Shown: piece by piece, positions 47,873 through 57,240 of the stretch
Layout of the letters: each line of letters opens with the position of its first letter
Numbering within the stretch: position 1 is the stretch's first letter
Source: Methylobacillus caricis
GTDB lineage: Bacteria > Pseudomonadota > Gammaproteobacteria > Burkholderiales > Methylophilaceae
Direction of reading: 5' to 3'
NCBI RefSeq assembly: GCF_020532705.1
Contig: NZ_JAJAVD010000001.1
Coordinates: 1,302,001 to 1,366,000, forward strand
DNA length: 64,000 bases
Notes under the pieces: model-generated
Told to the model about the DNA's origin: nothing
Seen by the model: the letters and a program-made list of their open reading frames with translations, nothing else
The model's database searches: none
Translations under genes and position numbers: made by a program

Positions 47873-49318
47873 TTATGGCTTTATCTCATTAGAAGCGTTG
47901 TTATATACCTCAGCAGTTTTCCAGCCGCCACCCAACGCCTTGAACAAATCAACAGTGGCTGTCAGCCTTGCCTGCCGACTCTGAATAAAAGCCAACGCAG
48001 CATCATTGTATACACGCTGCGAATCCAGCACATCCAGATAAGCGGAATAGCCAGACTTGTAACGGTTCTCAGATACATCGAGGGCTTTCTTCGCCGCCTC
48101 CTGACTGAAATTCAGTGCATCTTCGCGTTCACGGCTTTGTCGCACTGTCACCAACGCATCCTTCACCTCCTTGAAAGCAGTCTGGACAGAGCTTTGATAA
48201 GTAGCCAACACCTGCTTCTGCTGTGCCGTTGCCTGATCAACCCGGGCGGACAAGCGGCCTGCGTTGAATATGGGCAGATTCAAGCCAAGCCCCAACGCCC
48301 AGATGCGTGAAGGAGACTCAAAAATACGGTTCAGGTCCGCACTCTCGCCGCCATAGTTAGCCGTCAAGCTGATAGATGGGAACAATGCTGCCTTGGCAAC
48401 CCCAATCTGTGCATTTTGCGATATCAGGTCCTGCTCTGCCTGGCGTATATCAGGACGTGCCTCCAGCAAAGCTGAGGGCAATCCTTCAGGCGGTACCGGC
48501 GGCAAAGGCAGTTGATGGATATTGCCTTCAGGCACCTTGAGTTCCAAGTCGCCAGTCAAGACAGCAAGTTGATGCTGCACGATTTCGCGCTGGCGCACCA
48601 AGTCAGCAATCTGGGCCACCAGGTTGGAGTTGGCCACTTCAGCCTGATGTACATCCAAGATAGAGGTGATGCCGCCTTCAAGACGCCGTTTGGTCAATGC
48701 CAGGCTCTCCTCCCGACTCTTGAGGCTATCGCGTGAAACGGCCACCTGGGCTTCCAGACTCCGCAACAGCAGGTAATTACTGGCAACCAGTCCCGACAGC
48801 GATAAGCTGACAGTATCCTTGGCAAAGTAAGTTCCTAATGCCTGGGCTCGCGCGGCTTCACGGGCGCGGCGTAACCTGCCCCAGAAATCAAGCTCAAAGC
48901 TGGTGCCCAACTGTATATTATAGTTTTCGCGAATCGCAGGCACATAGGATGGCAACGGGAATGCGCCGGTTTCAGTAACTTTTTGGCGAACACCATTGCC
49001 AGTCAAGTCAACCTGTGGGAACAATGCTGCGCCAGCCTCGCGCATGGCAGCGTCTGCTTCCTCTATACGTGCAACAGCCCTGGCAATATCCAGGTTTCCG
49101 GCAAATGCCTTTTGCATGAGGTCATTCAGCACCGGATCCTGAAATTTTTCCCACCAGCGATCAGTATTCAGAGCCGCCTCGGAAGCATCCTTTGAAGCAC
49201 TGGTGTCGCCAAATGATGTCGGTAAATGGGCATCGGGACGATGGTAATCAGGTCCCACCATACAACCTGTCAGTGCAAGTGCTACTGCAACATGAATTAA
49301 ATTGAGACGATTCATCAT
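47873..49318 (-). CDS. Outer-membrane efflux lipoprotein (NodT/OprM family)
   Basis: 481-residue outer-membrane channel of the NodT class that completes the AcrAB-type pump. The signal ends in a lipobox, ALALTGC, with the lipidated Cys at about 19 followed by MVGPDYHRP, the usual opening of the OprM/NodT group. Two repeats of the RND outer-membrane-factor domain follow (FELDFWGRLRRAREAARAQALGT and DLISQNAQIGVAKAALFPSISLT). It overlaps the permease gene by 4 bp. Confidence 0.92.
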   Translation of the reverse strand: MMNRLNLIHVAVALALTGCMVGPDYHRPDAHLPTSFGDTSASKDASEAALNTDRWWEKFQDPVLNDLMQKAFAGNLDIARAVARIEEADAAMREAGAALFPQVDLTGNGVRQKVTETGAFPLPSYVPAIRENYNIQLGTSFELDFWGRLRRAREAARAQALGTYFAKDTVSLSLSGLVASNYLLLRSLEAQVAVSRDSLKSREESLALTKRRLEGGITSILDVHQAEVANSNLVAQIADLVRQREIVQHQLAVLTGDLELKVPEGNIHQLPLPPVPPEGLPSALLEARPDIRQAEQDLISQNAQIGVAKAALFPSISLTANYGGESADLNRIFESPSRIWALGLGLNLPIFNAGRLSARVDQATAQQKQVLATYQSSVQTAFKEVKDALVTVRQSREREDALNFSQEAAKKALDVSENRYKSGYSAYLDVLDSQRVYNDAALAFIQSRQARLTATVDLFKALGGGWKTAEVYNNASNEIKP

Positions 49319-52300
49319 GCTGATTCCTTCTTTTCGTCGTGATGCGACCGATTGCTCGTATTACCTGACAACCAGGTAAAGAACATCGGGATGAAAATAG
49401 TCGCAACAAATGTAGCCAGCAACATGCCGCCAAATACACCCGTACCCATAGAGCGACGCGCTGCAGCTCCTGCACCGGTTGCAATCACCAGAGGAACGAT
49501 ACCCAGCACAAACGCCATAGAGGTCATGACGATAGGACGGAAGCGCAAGCGTGCAGCTTCAATTGCGGCTTGCTTGATCGGCAACCCTTCCTCCAGCTTC
49601 TGGCTGGCAAATTCCACAATCAGAATCGCATTCTTGGCCGCAAGTCCCACCAAGGTCACCAGGCCGATCTGGAAGTAGATGTCATTCGGCATGCCACGGA
49701 ACAGGACAGCAAGCAAAGCCCCCACCAGCGCAAAAGGCACTGCCATGATGACAGCCAGCGGCAAAGTCCAAGTTTCAAATTGCGCTGCCAGAATCAGGAA
49801 TACCATGATGATGGCAAAACTGAAGGCAAAGATCGCAGCCGAGCCTGTGAGCTTTTCCTGATAGGCTTGGCCTGTCCATGCCAATTGGTACCCTTCCGGC
49901 AAAGTCTCTTTGGCAATCTTCTCAATGAGCTTGATTGAATCACCAGAGCTCACACCATAGGCACCACCACCCAGCACTTTGGCAGACAGCAGACCCTGAT
50001 AACGCTCCAGCTGTTCAGCACCGATAATATTGCTCACCTTGCTCAAGGCTGACATGGGCACCATGCCACCTGAAGCGGAGCGGACATATACACGGCCCAA
50101 GTCTTCTGGCTTCATGCGATACGCTGGCTCAGCCTGCAACTGTACTCGATATGTACGACCAGTACGGTTGAAATCGTTGACATACAACGTTCCCATCGTA
50201 CTCTGCAGCGTGGCATAGATATCAGAGATCGGCACTCCCAGCGACAAGGCCTTGGCTTCATCGACTTCAATCAATAACTGCGGTACTGTCGGACGGAAGA
50301 ATGTATTGATCCCGGCCAACCGTGATTCCTTGCGCAACGCGTCCATGAAGTTGTTGACAACCTCGGACAAATGCAAGGGGTCAGTGTCGGTGCGGCTCTG
50401 GATATACATTTCCATACTGCCTGAACTGCCTAGGCCGCGAATGGAAGGCGGATTAAACGCAATCGCCATCCCGTCCGGCTGCATCATGCCTATGCCGAAC
50501 AATCGCTTGACAATATCGTCCGCCGTTGCTGTACGCGCATCCCAATCCTTCATGCGCACAAACATGGTAGCCGCACTCGCCTTGTTACCACCACCGATCA
50601 AATCAAAGCCATTGATCACGAACTGGGTCGCAACTGCAGGATCTTCAGCAATTGCCTTTCGCACGTTTTCCATGGTTTTGCTTGTACGGCTCAAAGTAGA
50701 ACCATCAGGCATGATCACCGCAGTCACAACATAGCCTTGATCTTCTGGCGGAACAAAACTGCCGGGCACGGTCCTGAAGAGGTAAACCCCTGCCACAATA
50801 ATCACCACAAACACTACAGCCCCAATAATGCGGTGACGCAGGGTGAGGCCGACAGTGGAAGTGTAGAAATTGGTGAATTTTTCAAAACCGCGGTTAAACG
50901 GGCGGAAGAAGCGAGATTCGCCGTGTACATGCTTGAGCAGGATGGCACAAAGCGCAGGAGTCAGAGTTAATGCCACAATCCCTGAAATCACAACAGCCAC
51001 AGCCACTGTCACGGCAAACTGGCGATACAGCTCACCGGCAATACCACCCATAAAGGCTACTGGAATAAATACCGCACACAACACCAGCACAATTGCTACC
51101 ACAGCACTGGACACCTGCTCCATGGACTTGATTGCAGCATTGAGCGGCGAAAGTTTTTCCTGGCTCATCAAGCGCTCGACATTTTCCAACACCACAATCG
51201 CATCATCGACCACAATACCGATTGCAAGCACCATCGCAAACAGTGTCAAGGTATTAATGGAGAAGCCGAACATCCATAAACCGGCAAAAGTACCGATCAG
51301 CGAAATAGGCACTGCAATAATAGGAATCAAAGTAGCGCGCCAGCTTTGCAAAAACAGGAACACAACAAGCACGACTAGGATCATCGCCTCACCCAGGGTA
51401 TGGACTACCTCTTGAATTGAAGCCTTAACGAAATCGCTGGTGTCATAAGGCAGGCGATAATCCATGTCTTCGGGGAAACGTTGCTTGAGCTCATCCATCT
51501 TGGCCTTGATGGCATTGGCAGTATCCAGTGCATTGGCACCGGTTTGCAGGAACACAGGAATACCTACACCAGGCTGACCATCCAGCGTTGTACGGATATT
51601 GTAATTCTGCGCGCCCAATTCAATACGGGCTACATCTTTCAGATACAACACACCGCGCGGGCCATTCGCCTTGACAATAATGTTGGCAAATTGCTCCGGC
51701 TCTATCAGACGCCCCTTGGCGGTAACCGTATAGACAATCTGTTGATCATCCGGGGCAGGATCCTGACCAATTTTACCAGCAGCATATTGGGCATTCTGCG
51801 CCTGGATTGCAGCTGCAATATCACTGGTTGTCACCCCAAGCTGGGCCATACGGTCAGGACGCAACCAGATGCGCATGGAATAATCCTGGGTACCAAACAC
51901 GGTCACGTCACCCACGCCCTTTACCCGCTTAAGCTCGTCAATCACGTTGAGCGTGGCGTAGTTACTCAGGAATAGCGGATCATAGGTTTTATTGGGAGAA
52001 ACCAGCATCAATGCCATCAGGATGTCATTGGAACGTTTCTGCACGACCAAACCGGTACGGCGCACATCATCCGGCAAACGGGGCAAGGCAATATTGACGC
52101 GATTACTGACATTGAAAGTAGCCTGGTCAACATTCGTGCCCGTTTCAAATGTTGCAGTAATCGTCAGAGTGCCACTGGAGTCAGCACTTGATTGATAGTA
52201 CAACAAGCCTTCAACCCCGCTGAGCTGCTCTTCGATAGGGGCAGCAACAGTCTTTGCCAGTGTTTCTGCACTAGCGCCTGGATAGGTTGCCGTCACCATC

Positions 52301-52428
52301 ACAGTAGGCGGCGCGATTTGGGGATATTGTGCAATCGGAAGCTGGAAAGCAGCAGCAAGCCCTGCCAGCACTATAATGATCGATATTACCGAAGCAAATA
52401 TCGGTCGCGTAATAAAAAATCTTGTCAT
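49315..52428 (-). CDS. acrB: AcrB/MexB-type multidrug efflux RND permease
   Basis: 1037-residue trimeric HAE-1 family pump. Twelve membrane helices and two large periplasmic loops are present. Proton-relay Asp pair is in LAIGIVVDDAIVVLENVERLM; the partner Lys lies in the second half. The N-terminal block FFITRPIFASVISIIIVLAGL and YPGASAETLAKTVAAPIEEQLSG are family signatures. Substrates are likely hydrophobic drugs, dyes and bile-type compounds. It is encoded 12 bp after the adaptor and overlaps the outer-membrane factor by 4 bp. Confidence 0.95.
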   Translation of the reverse strand: MTRFFITRPIFASVISIIIVLAGLAAAFQLPIAQYPQIAPPTVMVTATYPGASAETLAKTVAAPIEEQLSGVEGLLYYQSSADSSGTLTITATFETGTNVDQATFNVSNRVNIALPRLPDDVRRTGLVVQKRSNDILMALMLVSPNKTYDPLFLSNYATLNVIDELKRVKGVGDVTVFGTQDYSMRIWLRPDRMAQLGVTTSDIAAAIQAQNAQYAAGKIGQDPAPDDQQIVYTVTAKGRLIEPEQFANIIVKANGPRGVLYLKDVARIELGAQNYNIRTTLDGQPGVGIPVFLQTGANALDTANAIKAKMDELKQRFPEDMDYRLPYDTSDFVKASIQEVVHTLGEAMILVVLVVFLFLQSWRATLIPIIAVPISLIGTFAGLWMFGFSINTLTLFAMVLAIGIVVDDAIVVLENVERLMSQEKLSPLNAAIKSMEQVSSAVVAIVLVLCAVFIPVAFMGGIAGELYRQFAVTVAVAVVISGIVALTLTPALCAILLKHVHGESRFFRPFNRGFEKFTNFYTSTVGLTLRHRIIGAVVFVVIIVAGVYLFRTVPGSFVPPEDQGYVVTAVIMPDGSTLSRTSKTMENVRKAIAEDPAVATQFVINGFDLIGGGNKASAATMFVRMKDWDARTATADDIVKRLFGIGMMQPDGMAIAFNPPSIRGLGSSGSMEMYIQSRTDTDPLHLSEVVNNFMDALRKESRLAGINTFFRPTVPQLLIEVDEAKALSLGVPISDIYATLQSTMGTLYVNDFNRTGRTYRVQLQAEPAYRMKPEDLGRVYVRSASGGMVPMSALSKVSNIIGAEQLERYQGLLSAKVLGGGAYGVSSGDSIKLIEKIAKETLPEGYQLAWTGQAYQEKLTGSAAIFAFSFAIIMVFLILAAQFETWTLPLAVIMAVPFALVGALLAVLFRGMPNDIYFQIGLVTLVGLAAKNAILIVEFASQKLEEGLPIKQAAIEAARLRFRPIVMTSMAFVLGIVPLVIATGAGAAARRSMGTGVFGGMLLATFVATIFIPMFFTWLSGNTSNRSHHDEKKESA

Positions 52429-52440
52429 ATTTGCACTCGC

Positions 52441-53658
52441 TTAAGCCAGTTTGCCTGAAGAATTAGCTGCAGCCTTTTGCGGTGCACCTTCAGCAGCAGG
52501 TGTTTCTGCAGGAGGATGTGGTTGTACAGGCGCACCTGGACGTATCTTGATCAGGTTGTCAATAACCACCTTCTCGCCTGCGTTCAAACCTTTAAGGATT
52601 ACCCAGTTGGTGCCTATCCAGTTGCCAGTCACTACAGGGCGCACAGAAGCCTCATTCTTCTCATTCACCACATAAACAAACCGCCCCTGCTGGGAGTTCA
52701 TGACAGCAATCTGTGGAACCAGGAATACCCCGTCACGCTGACCAACAGTCACCTTGGCACGTACAAACTGGCCAGGGATCAATTGTCTGTCTGCATTATT
52801 AAAAGTCGCACGTAGCTGTTGGGTTCCAAGGGTAGGGTCAATCTGGCTGGCTGCAAAATTCAGTTTGCCATTTTCGTTATATTCCTTGCCATCAGACAGG
52901 GTCAGGCTAATTTTCTGTACATTCTTTTCAGTGAGTCGGCCTCCCAATTGCTCCAATTCATTGTCCGACAAGCTGAAACGAACCCAGATGGGGGAAAGCT
53001 GAACTACAGTAGTCAAGAGGCTATCATTGGCGGAAACCAGTGCGCCTTCTGAAAACTGGAAGCGCCCGGAAACACCGCCAACAGGAGCTGTCACCTTGGT
53101 ATAAGAAAGATTCAACTCCGCCTCACGCACACTGGCTTCAGCCTGTTGCATGGCAGCCTTGGCAACATAGTTATCCGACACTGCATTGTCATATTCACGC
53201 TGGCTGATGGACTTCGACTCCAACAATCCCTGCAAGCGATCAGCCTCACGCTGGGTCTGCTCGATTTTGGCTTTCTGTTGTGCTAGCTGCGCCTGTGCTT
53301 GTGCAAGGGCAATCTGATAAGGGACAGGATCAATCTGAAACAGGACCTGCCCCTCTTTTACAGAAGATCCTTCATCATACAAACGCTTTAACAGGATACC
53401 GCCTACGCGAGGGCGGATTTCAACTTCACGTGCGCCTTCAGTTTGTGCAACAGCTTCAGCACTGATGGGGACGCTGGTTGGCTCAAGAGATATGACTGTA
53501 ACCGGCATCGCCTGGTTACCACCTGGGGCTCCAGCCTGCTGCTCGGTCCTGCCACAGGAAACAAGGGCCAACGCCGCCATCATGGCAACAACTATTTTTT
53601 TGCTAGACCCGAGCCCTTTGCTATTGATATTGCCTTGATTGGTCACACGCACTCCCAT
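52441..53658 (-). CDS. acrA: Multidrug efflux periplasmic adaptor (AcrA/MexA family)
   Basis: 405-residue membrane-fusion lipoprotein from the ATG at 53658, which has GGAG 6 bp upstream. The lipobox LALVSCG anchors the protein. The hairpin and lipoyl domains are recognised in EIRPRVGGILLKRLYDEGSSVKEGQVLFQIDP and ELNLSYTKVTAPVGGVSGRF. The C-terminus is Pro/Ala-rich. First gene of the pump operon; the divergent tetR-type regulator and two AcrR-like operators lie within 110 bp. Confidence 0.93.
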   Translation of the reverse strand: MGVRVTNQGNINSKGLGSSKKIVVAMMAALALVSCGRTEQQAGAPGGNQAMPVTVISLEPTSVPISAEAVAQTEGAREVEIRPRVGGILLKRLYDEGSSVKEGQVLFQIDPVPYQIALAQAQAQLAQQKAKIEQTQREADRLQGLLESKSISQREYDNAVSDNYVAKAAMQQAEASVREAELNLSYTKVTAPVGGVSGRFQFSEGALVSANDSLLTTVVQLSPIWVRFSLSDNELEQLGGRLTEKNVQKISLTLSDGKEYNENGKLNFAASQIDPTLGTQQLRATFNNADRQLIPGQFVRAKVTVGQRDGVFLVPQIAVMNSQQGRFVYVVNEKNEASVRPVVTGNWIGTNWVILKGLNAGEKVVIDNLIKIRPGAPVQPHPPAETPAAEGAPQKAAANSSGKLA

Positions 53659-53693
53659 ATATAACTCCATGTCTTATAAACAAAATACTTGCT

Positions 53694-53713
53694 TACATTC
53701 ATAATCGAATGTA
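53694..53713. promoter_or_regulatory. AcrR-like operator, copy 1
   Basis: Perfect 7-bp arms TACATTC / GAATGTA with a 6-nt spacer, in the divergent promoter between acrA and the tetR-type gene. The half sites resemble those of the enteric AcrR operator. This site lies nearer to acrA. Confidence 0.55.
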
Positions 53714-53716
53714 TAT

Positions 53717-53740
53717 TATATACAAACATGAATGTATGTA
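53717..53740. promoter_or_regulatory. AcrR-like operator, copy 2
   Basis: 24-bp site whose right half AATGTATGTA equals the E. coli AcrR half site as I remember it; the left half (TATATACAAA) agrees at 7 of 10 positions. It ends 24 bp before the tetR-type start codon, so the repressor probably controls itself and the pump. Confidence 0.65.
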
Positions 53741-53764
53741 AATAAGTTTTTCAAAGGTTTAAAG

Positions 53765-54385
53765 ATGGCCCGTAAAACTAAAGAAGACGCTGAACTCACT
53801 CGTCAACGCATTATCAACGCTGCTCGCGAAGTATTTGCAAAGCGAGGCGTCAGCCGTACCACAATAGAACACATTGCCTCACATGCCCAAGTAACGCGCG
53901 GAGCTTTCTATTGGCATTTTCAGAATAAAATGGAAATCTTTTATGCCATGCGGGACCAGGCGTTTCTCCCATTCATAGATCATTTAGACGCTGCCACACT
54001 GGACGAAAACCCTGAAGACCCTCTCTCATCCATTGAACAATTCTTCTGCACCATTATCCAAATGTTGACAGACGACCTCGCTACCCGGCAGATTTACGAG
54101 ATCATGATGGTTAAATGTGAATACGTCGATGAGTTCGCAACCGTGCTGCAACAAATTATTACCAATTGTCAGTACTTTATGGAGAAATTTCAATTGACCT
54201 ATGAACGCGCGAAAGCAAAAGGTCAATTACATCCAACACATGATCCTGCGGACCTCGCAATGGACACCCATTTATTTTTTTCAGGCCTCCTCCACATGTG
54301 GATCAAGGATGACGAAAACTCGCTATTCAGAGCAAAAGCCCTACAACTCATCAAAAACCATATGCGCCTACGCCGGGCAATCTGA
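53765..54385 (+). CDS. acrR: TetR/AcrR-family repressor of the efflux operon
   Basis: 206-residue repressor from the ATG at 53765 (AAAGG 6 bp upstream; the longer in-frame start runs into the operator). N-terminal helix-turn-helix: AREVFAKRGVSRTTIEHIASHAQVTRGAFYWHFQNK, a classic AcrR/TtgR recognition helix. The C-terminal ligand domain (about 60-205) resembles TetR_C_2 (multidrug type). It is divergent from acrA with operators between, indicating autoregulation and derepression by drugs. Confidence 0.9.
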   Translation: MARKTKEDAELTRQRIINAAREVFAKRGVSRTTIEHIASHAQVTRGAFYWHFQNKMEIFYAMRDQAFLPFIDHLDAATLDENPEDPLSSIEQFFCTIIQMLTDDLATRQIYEIMMVKCEYVDEFATVLQQIITNCQYFMEKFQLTYERAKAKGQLHPTHDPADLAMDTHLFFSGLLHMWIKDDENSLFRAKALQLIKNHMRLRRAI

Positions 54386-54430
54386 TATTAATAATTAATA
54401 GTTACAACGAAATAATTAATTTCACTAGCC

Positions 54431-54464
54431 TTGTCAACTTTCAATCATAACGTTATGATTGAAA
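54431..54464 (+). promoter_or_regulatory. Promoter overlapping a perfect 26-bp palindrome
   Basis: TTGTCA (54431-54436) and TATGAT (54454-54459) are spaced by 17 bp, close to the sigma-70 consensus. A perfect palindrome TTTCAATCATAAC / GTTATGATTGAAA (54439-54464) covers the spacer and the -10 box. It is AT-rich and lacks a T tract, so it is more likely an operator than a terminator. Confidence 0.65.
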
Positions 54465-54485
54465 ACGTATAACGAAAGGCAAATC

Positions 54486-54815
54486 TTGGATATCCTTACT
54501 GGCGAAATTTACGGCAAGCAATCTGGCAGCAGATTCGTCATGTATAACGTGCTCAAGGTGAGCAAAAACGTCATCACCCTGCAAAATATAGACAATCCGC
54601 TGAGTTTGTTTGAAACCACACCGGTAAAGTTACAATCTGCTGGTTATGTCCGTATCAGCCAAACCCCTTACATCAATACTGCTTCAACAGGAAAAAAGCG
54701 TAAATCCATTCGCAAGCCCAGCCGTTGCCCTTACACTTTGGATTTTTTAGAAGATCGCGCCGACTCTCAGCGGCCAGCTCCTATAGTGCCAGATTTATTC
54801 AGCCAAGCAAGCTGA
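54486..54815 (+). CDS. Uncharacterised protein under a palindromic operator
   Basis: 109-residue protein of no recognised family. Start set to TTG at 54486 because AAAGG lies 7 bp upstream and the promoter/palindrome would lie inside the gene with the earlier in-frame TTG. The N-terminal half looks globular (LTGEIYGKQSGSRFVMYNVLKVSKNVITLQN) with alternating hydrophobic residues. A basic segment (KKRKSIRKPSRC) sits near residues 74-85, and the tail is acidic and Pro-rich. It may be a small beta-rich regulator. A bidirectional terminator follows. Confidence 0.65.
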   Translation: MDILTGEIYGKQSGSRFVMYNVLKVSKNVITLQNIDNPLSLFETTPVKLQSAGYVRISQTPYINTASTGKKRKSIRKPSRCPYTLDFLEDRADSQRPAPIVPDLFSQAS

Positions 54816-54826
54816 TCGCCTCCCTC

Positions 54827-54862
54827 AAAAATAAACAGGCATTCCGCTGCCTGTTTATTTTG
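54827..54862. terminator. Bidirectional terminator between the unknown gene and rimO
   Basis: Perfect 14-bp stem AAAATAAACAGGCA / TGCCTGTTTATTTT with a 6-nt loop (54828-54861), between two convergent genes, each within 15 bp of the structure. Confidence 0.85.
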
Positions 54863-54872
54863 AACCATTGCA

Positions 54873-56198
54873 CTAATTTCGCTCGGGAGGCGCCGCCCAT
54901 AAGTCATGGCCATCTGAACCCACGATCTGCGCCTCAACCAGATCACCTGGCTGCAGGCCATCAGCCCCGGAAAGATACACCACGCCATCGATCTCTGGCG
55001 CATCTGCTGCAGTACGTCCAACAGCACCATCTCCCTCAACCTCATCAATCAGGATAGTTTCAATCCGCCCAACCTTATTGCGTTGCTTCTCGGCACTAAT
55101 GGCTTCCTGTACCTCCATAAAGCGCGCCAATCTTTCCTGCTTCAACGATTCAGGCACAGGATTATCCAACTGATTTGCTGGTGCACCATCAACCGGTGAA
55201 TAAGCAAAACATCCCACCCTGTCCAATCGCGCCTCGCGCAGAAAATCAAGAAGGTGTTCAAAATCCTCATCTGTTTCACCGGGAAATCCCACAATGAACG
55301 TGCTGCGAATCGTGATATCAGGACAAATCTCGCGCCATGCATTCACCCGGGCAAGGTTGCTCTCACTATTGGCAGGACGCTTCATAGCTTTCAGTATACG
55401 AGGGCTGGAATGTTGAAATGGCACATCTAGGTAAGGCAAGATCAGGCCATCAGCCATCAGTGGGATGATTTCATCCACATGGGGATATGGATAAACGTAA
55501 TGCATACGTACCCAAACACCAAGATCACCGAGCGCCTTGGCAAGTTCTGTCATGCGTGTCTTAATGGGGCGGCCATTCCAGAACCCGGTGCGATATTTCA
55601 CATCCACCCCATAAGCACTGGTATCCTGCGAAATCACTAACAGCTCTGAAACACCCGCATTGACAAGGCTTTCTGCCTCTTTCATCACATCTCCGATGGG
55701 GCGGCTGACAAGATCACCACGCATGGACGGAATAATGCAGAAGCTGCACCTATGGTTGCAGCCTTCCGAAATTTTAAGGTAAGCGTAATGCTGCGGCGTC
55801 AAGCGAATGCCTTGTGGCGGAACCAGATCAGTATAGGGGTCATGGAGTTTTGGCAAGCTAGCATGCACAGCCGTCATTACTTCCTCAAGGGCATGTGGCC
55901 CTGTAACAGCAAGCACCCCAGGGTGCGCCTGCTTCACCACATCACTTTTTGCCCCCAGGCAACCAGTCACTATGACCTTGCCATTCTCCGCCAGCGCCTC
56001 GCCGATCGCATCCAGGGACTCTTCAACCGCACTATCAATAAAACCACAAGTATTTACAACCACCAGGTCAGCATCATCATAACTACCTGAAATTGAATAA
56101 CCTTCTGCGCGCAATTGAGTAAGAATACGTTCAGAATCAGAGGATGCCTTAGGGCATCCCAGGGAAACAAAACCAACTTTTGGGGTCTGCAAGCTCAT
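54873..56198 (-). CDS. rimO: Ribosomal protein S12 methylthiotransferase RimO
   Basis: 441-residue radical-SAM enzyme (ATG at 56198; a GTG 27 bp upstream is possible) that methylthiolates Asp88 of S12. The N-terminal UPF0004 domain supplies Cys in [25 protein letters not shown] and VTGCLG. The radical SAM cluster is [16 protein letters not shown]-terminal TRAM domain (about 375-441) includes [14 protein letters not shown]. Length and motif spacing match RimO rather than MiaB. Confidence 0.93.
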   Translation of the reverse strand: MSLQTPKVGFVSLGCPKASSDSERILTQLRAEGYSISGSYDDADLVVVNTCGFIDSAVEESLDAIGEALAENGKVIVTGCLGAKSDVVKQAHPGVLAVTGPHALEEVMTAVHASLPKLHDPYTDLVPPQGIRLTPQHYAYLKISEGCNHRCSFCIIPSMRGDLVSRPIGDVMKEAESLVNAGVSELLVISQDTSAYGVDVKYRTGFWNGRPIKTRMTELAKALGDLGVWVRMHYVYPYPHVDEIIPLMADGLILPYLDVPFQHSSPRILKAMKRPANSESNLARVNAWREICPDITIRSTFIVGFPGETDEDFEHLLDFLREARLDRVGCFAYSPVDGAPANQLDNPVPESLKQERLARFMEVQEAISAEKQRNKVGRIETILIDEVEGDGAVGRTAADAPEIDGVVYLSGADGLQPGDLVEAQIVGSDGHDLWAAPPERN

Positions 56199-56289
56199 AA
56201 TGTGATGTAAATCAGCTCCTGCCACGACAGGAATTTATATTTAATTAAGAAATAACAGCTTAGATATAAATGAATGGAATCTCATGTGG

Positions 56290-57087
56290 TCAGGCCTCAT
56301 GCAGCAGTAGCCCTGTTACCCAGATTGAGGCTATGCCCAGCCCGATCAGCAAAGCTTGTTGCAAGGTAGCACGCAGCTCGGTACGTTTATGCAATCCAGG
56401 AATCAGGTCCGCCACTGCCACATAAATCATGCTGGCTGCTGCGAGCCCTAATATGGTAGGAATCCAGCTCTGGATTGACTGCAAGGCAAAATAAGCGATA
56501 ACCCCACCTATTAGCGTTGCCATACTGGAAACCAGATTAAATATCACTGCCTGTTTCTTGCTATACCCCGAATGCAGGAGGATAAGGAAGTCACCGACTT
56601 CTTGCGGAATCTCATGGGCAATGATAGCCACAGCAGTTACCACTCCTAACCGGACATCCACAATGAACGCTGCAGCAATTAGCACACCATCCACAAAGTT
56701 GTGAAAAGTATCGCCTATCATGATCATGAGTCCGCTACGACCATGATCATGACCAGCATGAGCATGACCGCCATGGTGCTCATGGGCGGAAGCATGAACT
56801 TCGCACTCCTCACCATGACAATGGCGCCAAAGCACCAATTTCTCCAGTACAAAAAACAGCAATATACCCAGCAGGATCGTGGCAGACATGGCTTCGACGC
56901 TGCTTGCTACCTCAAAAGCATGAGGCAGAATTTCCAGGAATACAGCTCCCAGCAAAGCCCCTATTGCATAGCTGATCAGCATGGGCACCCACGCAGCTTT
57001 GGCATTCAAGGCAAAAAAAGCCGCACACAGAACGCTCAATACTCCACCAGCAAAGCTGACCAAAATAATCATTAGCAATATAGACAT
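56290..57087 (-). CDS. ZIP-family zinc/metal transporter
   Basis: 265-residue ZIP transporter with eight predicted membrane helices. The metal-binding core motifs are GDTFHNFVDGVLIAAAF and AIIAHEIPQEVGDFLILLHSGYSKKQA. The cytoplasmic loop (about 88-114) is His-rich (CHGEECEVHASAHEHHGGHAHAGHDHG), typical of metal sensing or delivery. It mediates uptake of Zn or related metals. It is divergent from the PEP-CTERM unit, and a Fur-like site (57168-57186) lies between, about 80 bp upstream of its start. Confidence 0.9.
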   Translation of the reverse strand: MSILLMIILVSFAGGVLSVLCAAFFALNAKAAWVPMLISYAIGALLGAVFLEILPHAFEVASSVEAMSATILLGILLFFVLEKLVLWRHCHGEECEVHASAHEHHGGHAHAGHDHGRSGLMIMIGDTFHNFVDGVLIAAAFIVDVRLGVVTAVAIIAHEIPQEVGDFLILLHSGYSKKQAVIFNLVSSMATLIGGVIAYFALQSIQSWIPTILGLAAASMIYVAVADLIPGLHKRTELRATLQQALLIGLGIASIWVTGLLLHEA

Positions 57088-57167
57088 AAGCGCGAATTAT
57101 ACGGGATGTGGCGCACTTTAATTTCGACAGGTATTGCTTTTTTTAAGGATACTATGTTAATTTTAAT

Positions 57168-57186
57168 GTTAATGATTTTCATTATT
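57168..57186 (+). promoter_or_regulatory. Fur-box-like site upstream of the first PEP-CTERM/TonB module
   Basis: The 19-bp sequence GTTAATGATTTTCATTATT agrees at 15 of 19 positions with the classical Fur consensus GATAATGATAATCATTATC. It could govern the module to its right, the ZIP gene to its left, or both. The call rests on matching to the known consensus. Confidence 0.55.
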
Positions 57187-57240
57187 AAATATTAATAAAA
57201 ACTAATAATATTAAAGCCTGGCAAAATTCAGATTCATAAC

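Noticed and set aside
56199-56225. GTG start of rimO
   Set aside because: Possible, but the nine added residues are not typical and no good RBS is visible for either start; the family-like start at 56198 was kept.
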